Source: Bacillus shivajii
GTDB taxonomy: Bacteria > Bacillota > Bacilli > Bacillales > Salisediminibacteriaceae
NCBI RefSeq assembly: GCF_020519665.1
Contig: NZ_CP084703.1
Coordinates: 3,534,001-3,598,000 of the forward strand
Direction: 5' to 3'
DNA: 64,000 bases
Under the pieces are notes generated by a model. That model had not been told where the DNA came from. It did no database searches and was given only the letters and a program-made list of their open reading frames with translations. Below, one piece after another: positions 61,732 through 64,000 of the stretch (its first letter is position 1; every line of letters begins with the position of its first letter). Made by a program: the position numbers and the translations under genes.

Positions 61732-62097
61732 TTAATGTGTTTGCCCATCAAACTCTTGCAAACATTGTTCAACAAGAGTAAAACCTTGACTCATTGCTGC
61801 TCCTCCTCCAAATGCTCCGGTAACAGCTACAGCTTCTAAAATTTCATCTTGTGAGCATCCTTGTTCTAAACAGCCTTTTGTATGATAAATAATACAATAT
61901 TCATCTTGAGCATTTAAACTCATCCCAAGAGCAATTAACTGTTTTTCTTTTGCTGACAATTTCCCTTCCGCAAAGCAGGATTCTGTATACTCTGCGTATT
62001 TATCTGCAACCTGCGGCATTTGCTCGCTAAACTGTGCAAAGCCTGCTTTATAATCATAAAGCGCTTGATGAATTGGTGACATTTCTTGATGTTCCAT
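61732..62097 (-). CDS. yurZ: Carboxymuconolactone decarboxylase family protein YurZ
   Basis: The start at 62097 follows AGGAGGG. The 121-residue protein is a CMD/AhpD-like helical protein, with EKQLIALGMSLNAQDEYCIIYHTKG and EILEAVAVTGAFGGGAAM. Only one Cys (YCIIYH) precedes the His, so the AhpD CxxC redox pair is missing. In B. subtilis yurZ is next to the suf operon, as here. The function is unknown. Confidence 0.88.
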   Translation of the reverse strand: MEHQEMSPIHQALYDYKAGFAQFSEQMPQVADKYAEYTESCFAEGKLSAKEKQLIALGMSLNAQDEYCIIYHTKGCLEQGCSQDEILEAVAVTGAFGGGAAMSQGFTLVEQCLQEFDGQTH

Positions 62098-62645
62098 ACA
62101 TCCATTCCCTCCTAGGTTCATTGAAAAATTTTCACTTCTATATTATTAACTAGTGCATTTGGAATTATGTTAGAACTTAGTGAAGTTCTTATGGAGAGAA
62201 TGAGGGAGAGCTTTACTATATACCAGTCGCTTGGAAAGGTAAGTTGTAAAATAAAGAAAACTCGGCGATTGCCTAGCCTACATGTGTTGGGAAAACCGTA
62301 GTTGCGCTTATACTCCACACGTAAAACCTTTTACTACGCCGAGTATCTTCTTAGCAAAAACTTTATATAGATGAATGAATTTCATAATTACGTTTTTGCG
62401 CAGTGAAACGAATGATATGATAAATATTTCATTAAATCTACGTTTTATTTTGAAGTGAACGTAACAAAAGACGGCGACTCCCGGAGTATAAGCGCAGTCT
62501 GAAGATCCACTTAGGCGAAGAGTTGTTGAGACTAAGTTAGCTGAAGACAAGCGCTCGGGAAAGCGTCCGTCTGAAGTGAAGTTCACACTCATCATTCGGA
62601 ATTCCGCATCATATTTTGAGTTATGAAATTGATTCAGATTCTTAA
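62098..62645. repeat. Mosaic of dispersed intergenic modules
   Basis: It contains an inverted copy of a 45-base stretch (62582-62630 against 33393-33440), short hairpins and GC-richer segments such as ACTCCCGGAGT near 62477. Its GGCGATTGCCTAGCC (about 62265) and CTTAGGCGAAGA (about 62512) resemble parts of the mosaics at 26270-26300 and 33437-33460. No gene is credible. Confidence 0.7.
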
Positions 62646-62690
62646 GAAAAACCGCAATGACCGAGGGAAACCCAGGCATTGCGGCTTGAT
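62646..62690 (-). terminator. Terminator of the methionine transporter operon
   Basis: Minus-strand stem CCGCAATG/CATTGCGG followed by TTTTTC, about 145 bases after metQ. Confidence 0.8.
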
Positions 62691-62833
62691 AAAGGTTGTA
62701 ATTTATAGCATATGTTCTCTAAAACAAAGTGTGACTGTTGTTTTCATAAAAATATTAGAAATAGTTGAAGCTCTTTATTCACGAGTTTCGTAACTTCTTC
62801 CCCACTTTTACAAAATACCATTCAACTTAATTT
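62691..62833. other. 3' untranslated part of metQ
   Basis: AT-rich, with no gene. Confidence 0.5.
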
Positions 62834-63685
62834 TTATTCTGAAACAGGTACCACTGCATTGTCATACGTTTCGATGATATAGTCTTGTACTTCTTCAGAT
62901 CGTAAAATCTCTACTAATGTGTTGATACGCTCGTCAGCTTCGTCTCCACTGCGAACAGCAATGACGTTAACATAAGGGTTATCTAAATCAGCTGTTTCTG
63001 TTGCAATCGCGTCCTCTAATGGATTTAAACCTGCATCTAACGCATAGTTAGAGTTAATTAAAATCGCATCTGCTTGATTGTTTTGGTACGCTGTCGGGAG
63101 TAATGCCGCTTCGACATTTGCTTGGAAATCAAAATCTCTTGGGTTTTCTGCAATGTCATCTAATGTTGCATTAATGCCAACACCATCTTCAAGAGTGATC
63201 AACCCTTCTTCTTCAAGCATTGATAAAATACGCCCATGGTCAGCAACAGAGTCACTCATTAAAATGCTCGCTCCATCAGGTAATTCATCTAAGCTTGTGT
63301 AGTCTTGAGAATATATACCGATTGGCTCGATATGAATTCCACCTGCATTCACAAAGTCATAGTCGTGCTCTGCAATTTGTGACTCTAAATAAGGTACGTG
63401 CTGGAAGTAGTTTGCATCAAGCTCACCTAAATCTAGTGCTTGGTTCGGCAATACATAATCATTAAAAGGGACAACCTCTAACTCAATTCCTTCTTCCTCT
63501 AATAACGGTTCTGCAAACTCTAGGATTTCCGCATGCGGCACGTTTGAAGCTCCTACTGTTAATAATGACGTCTCAACTGTTTCTCCATTATCACCTGTTG
63601 ATTGTTCTGCTTCACCTGCTCCACAAGCTGCTAATAAACCTACTGATAATACCACTGCTCCAAGTTTCAACATAAATTTTTTCAT
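62834..63685 (-). CDS. metQ: Methionine ABC transporter substrate-binding lipoprotein MetQ
   Basis: The start at 63685 has GGGGGT 7 bases upstream. The 283-residue protein has a lipobox LAAC (Cys about 21), then VGASNVPHAEILEFAEPLL, LDANYFQHVPYLE and the NLPA/MetQ domain. It binds D- or L-methionine outside the membrane and feeds MetN/MetP. The mature protein is acidic. Confidence 0.95.
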   Translation of the reverse strand: MKKFMLKLGAVVLSVGLLAACGAGEAEQSTGDNGETVETSLLTVGASNVPHAEILEFAEPLLEEEGIELEVVPFNDYVLPNQALDLGELDANYFQHVPYLESQIAEHDYDFVNAGGIHIEPIGIYSQDYTSLDELPDGASILMSDSVADHGRILSMLEEEGLITLEDGVGINATLDDIAENPRDFDFQANVEAALLPTAYQNNQADAILINSNYALDAGLNPLEDAIATETADLDNPYVNVIAVRSGDEADERINTLVEILRSEEVQDYIIETYDNAVVPVSE

Positions 63686-63704
63686 TAATAATACCCCCAT
63701 CTTT

Positions 63705-64000
63705 TTATCTTTTATCTAGTTTATTTGTTACGCGATCGCCGATAATTTGAAGAATAAAGACAATCACTAAAATAAGAATTGTTGCCATTAGTGTTACATC
63801 ATGTCGACTTCTTTGGAATCCTTCCCGGAAAGCGAGATCACCGAGACCCCCAGCTCCGATAACTCCAGCCATTGCTGTATAACTGACAAGAGCAATCGCT
63901 GTTACTGTTAATCCTGAGATCAGTGCTGGCATGGATTCTGGTAATAAGACTTTATAAATAATTTGCCAGTTCGAAGCCCCCATTGCTTTTGAAGCTTCAA
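63705..64000 (-). CDS. metP: Methionine ABC transporter permease MetP (MetI), 5' part outside window
   Basis: The frame is open to the window end. The visible 98 codons have the permease motif EASKAMGASNWQIIYKVLLP (EAA loop) and two membrane segments, ending ITDRVTNKLDKR-like. It is followed 20 bases later by metQ. The metN gene would lie beyond 64000. Confidence 0.93.
   Translation of the reverse strand, partial: EASKAMGASNWQIIYKVLLPESMPALISGLTVTAIALVSYTAMAGVIGAGGLGDLAFREGFQRSRHDVTLMATILILVIVFILQIIGDRVTNKLDKR

Overview
The window comes from a low-GC, spore-forming Bacillaceae member, probably an alkaliphilic or halotolerant one. The gene order follows the Bacillus subtilis yui-yum-yut-yun-suf-met chromosomal segment: yuiDCBA, yumB, yutM, dapF, yuzB, yutJ, yuzD, yutI, yutHGFEDC, lipA, lytH (yunA), yunCDEF, suf, yurZ, metQP. 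Sporulation-linked genes (yutH, yutC, lytH) and several Na+-coupled transporters fit such a host. The species cannot be fixed from this sequence alone.

Layout. 1-4250: an ABC-2 transporter ATPase (partial) with its PLDc_N partner, a secreted protein with three NlpC/P60-like repeats, a lipoprotein and a serpin. 4719-12358: one rRNA operon on the minus strand (tandem promoters, 16S, 23S, 5S) followed by 16 tRNA genes and a terminator. 12849-13533: a biotin transporter gene bioY behind a promoter and a BirA operator. 13695-19090: a membrane-anchored unknown, a YuiF antiporter and a TRAP transporter. 19771-23712: yuiD, yuiC, yuiB, yuiA and the NADH dehydrogenase yumB with a Rex-like site. 24726-35755: a short CysJ-type reductase, Fe-S carriers (yutM, yutI), mqnE, dapF, yuzB, yutJ, yuzD, a hydroxyacid dehydrogenase, yutH and yutG. 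35816-43248: yutF, a SufR-like regulator, yutE, glpX, small proteins, yutD, yutC, lipA and lytH. 43678-54690: an NSS transporter, an NhaC-family transporter under a lysine riboswitch, thyA-dfrA, an HD-GYP protein and yunCDEF. 54873-64000: a Pro/Tyr-rich small protein, the sufCDSUB operon, yurZ, and the methionine transporter genes metQ and metP (partial).

How the genes work together. Fe-S cluster assembly and use is a recurring theme: sufCDSUB builds clusters, yutM and yutI carry them, a COG2345/SufR-like protein with an approximate four- to five-cysteine ligand set may sense them, and lipA and mqnE consume them. Quinone metabolism links mqnE (menaquinone by the futalosine route), yumB and probably yutJ.

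The most unusual content is intergenic. About ten gene-free gaps hold mosaics of short modules that recur across the window, often in tandem. One module has an outer stem that varies in sequence while its pairing is kept in four versions. A second is a hairpin with a constant AGGAC loop and changing stems, and in two places it sits inside the first module at the same point. Two tRNA genes have duplicated 5' fragments next to such modules. This looks like a modular family of structured repeats spreading between genes. Its function and mobility are not known from this window.
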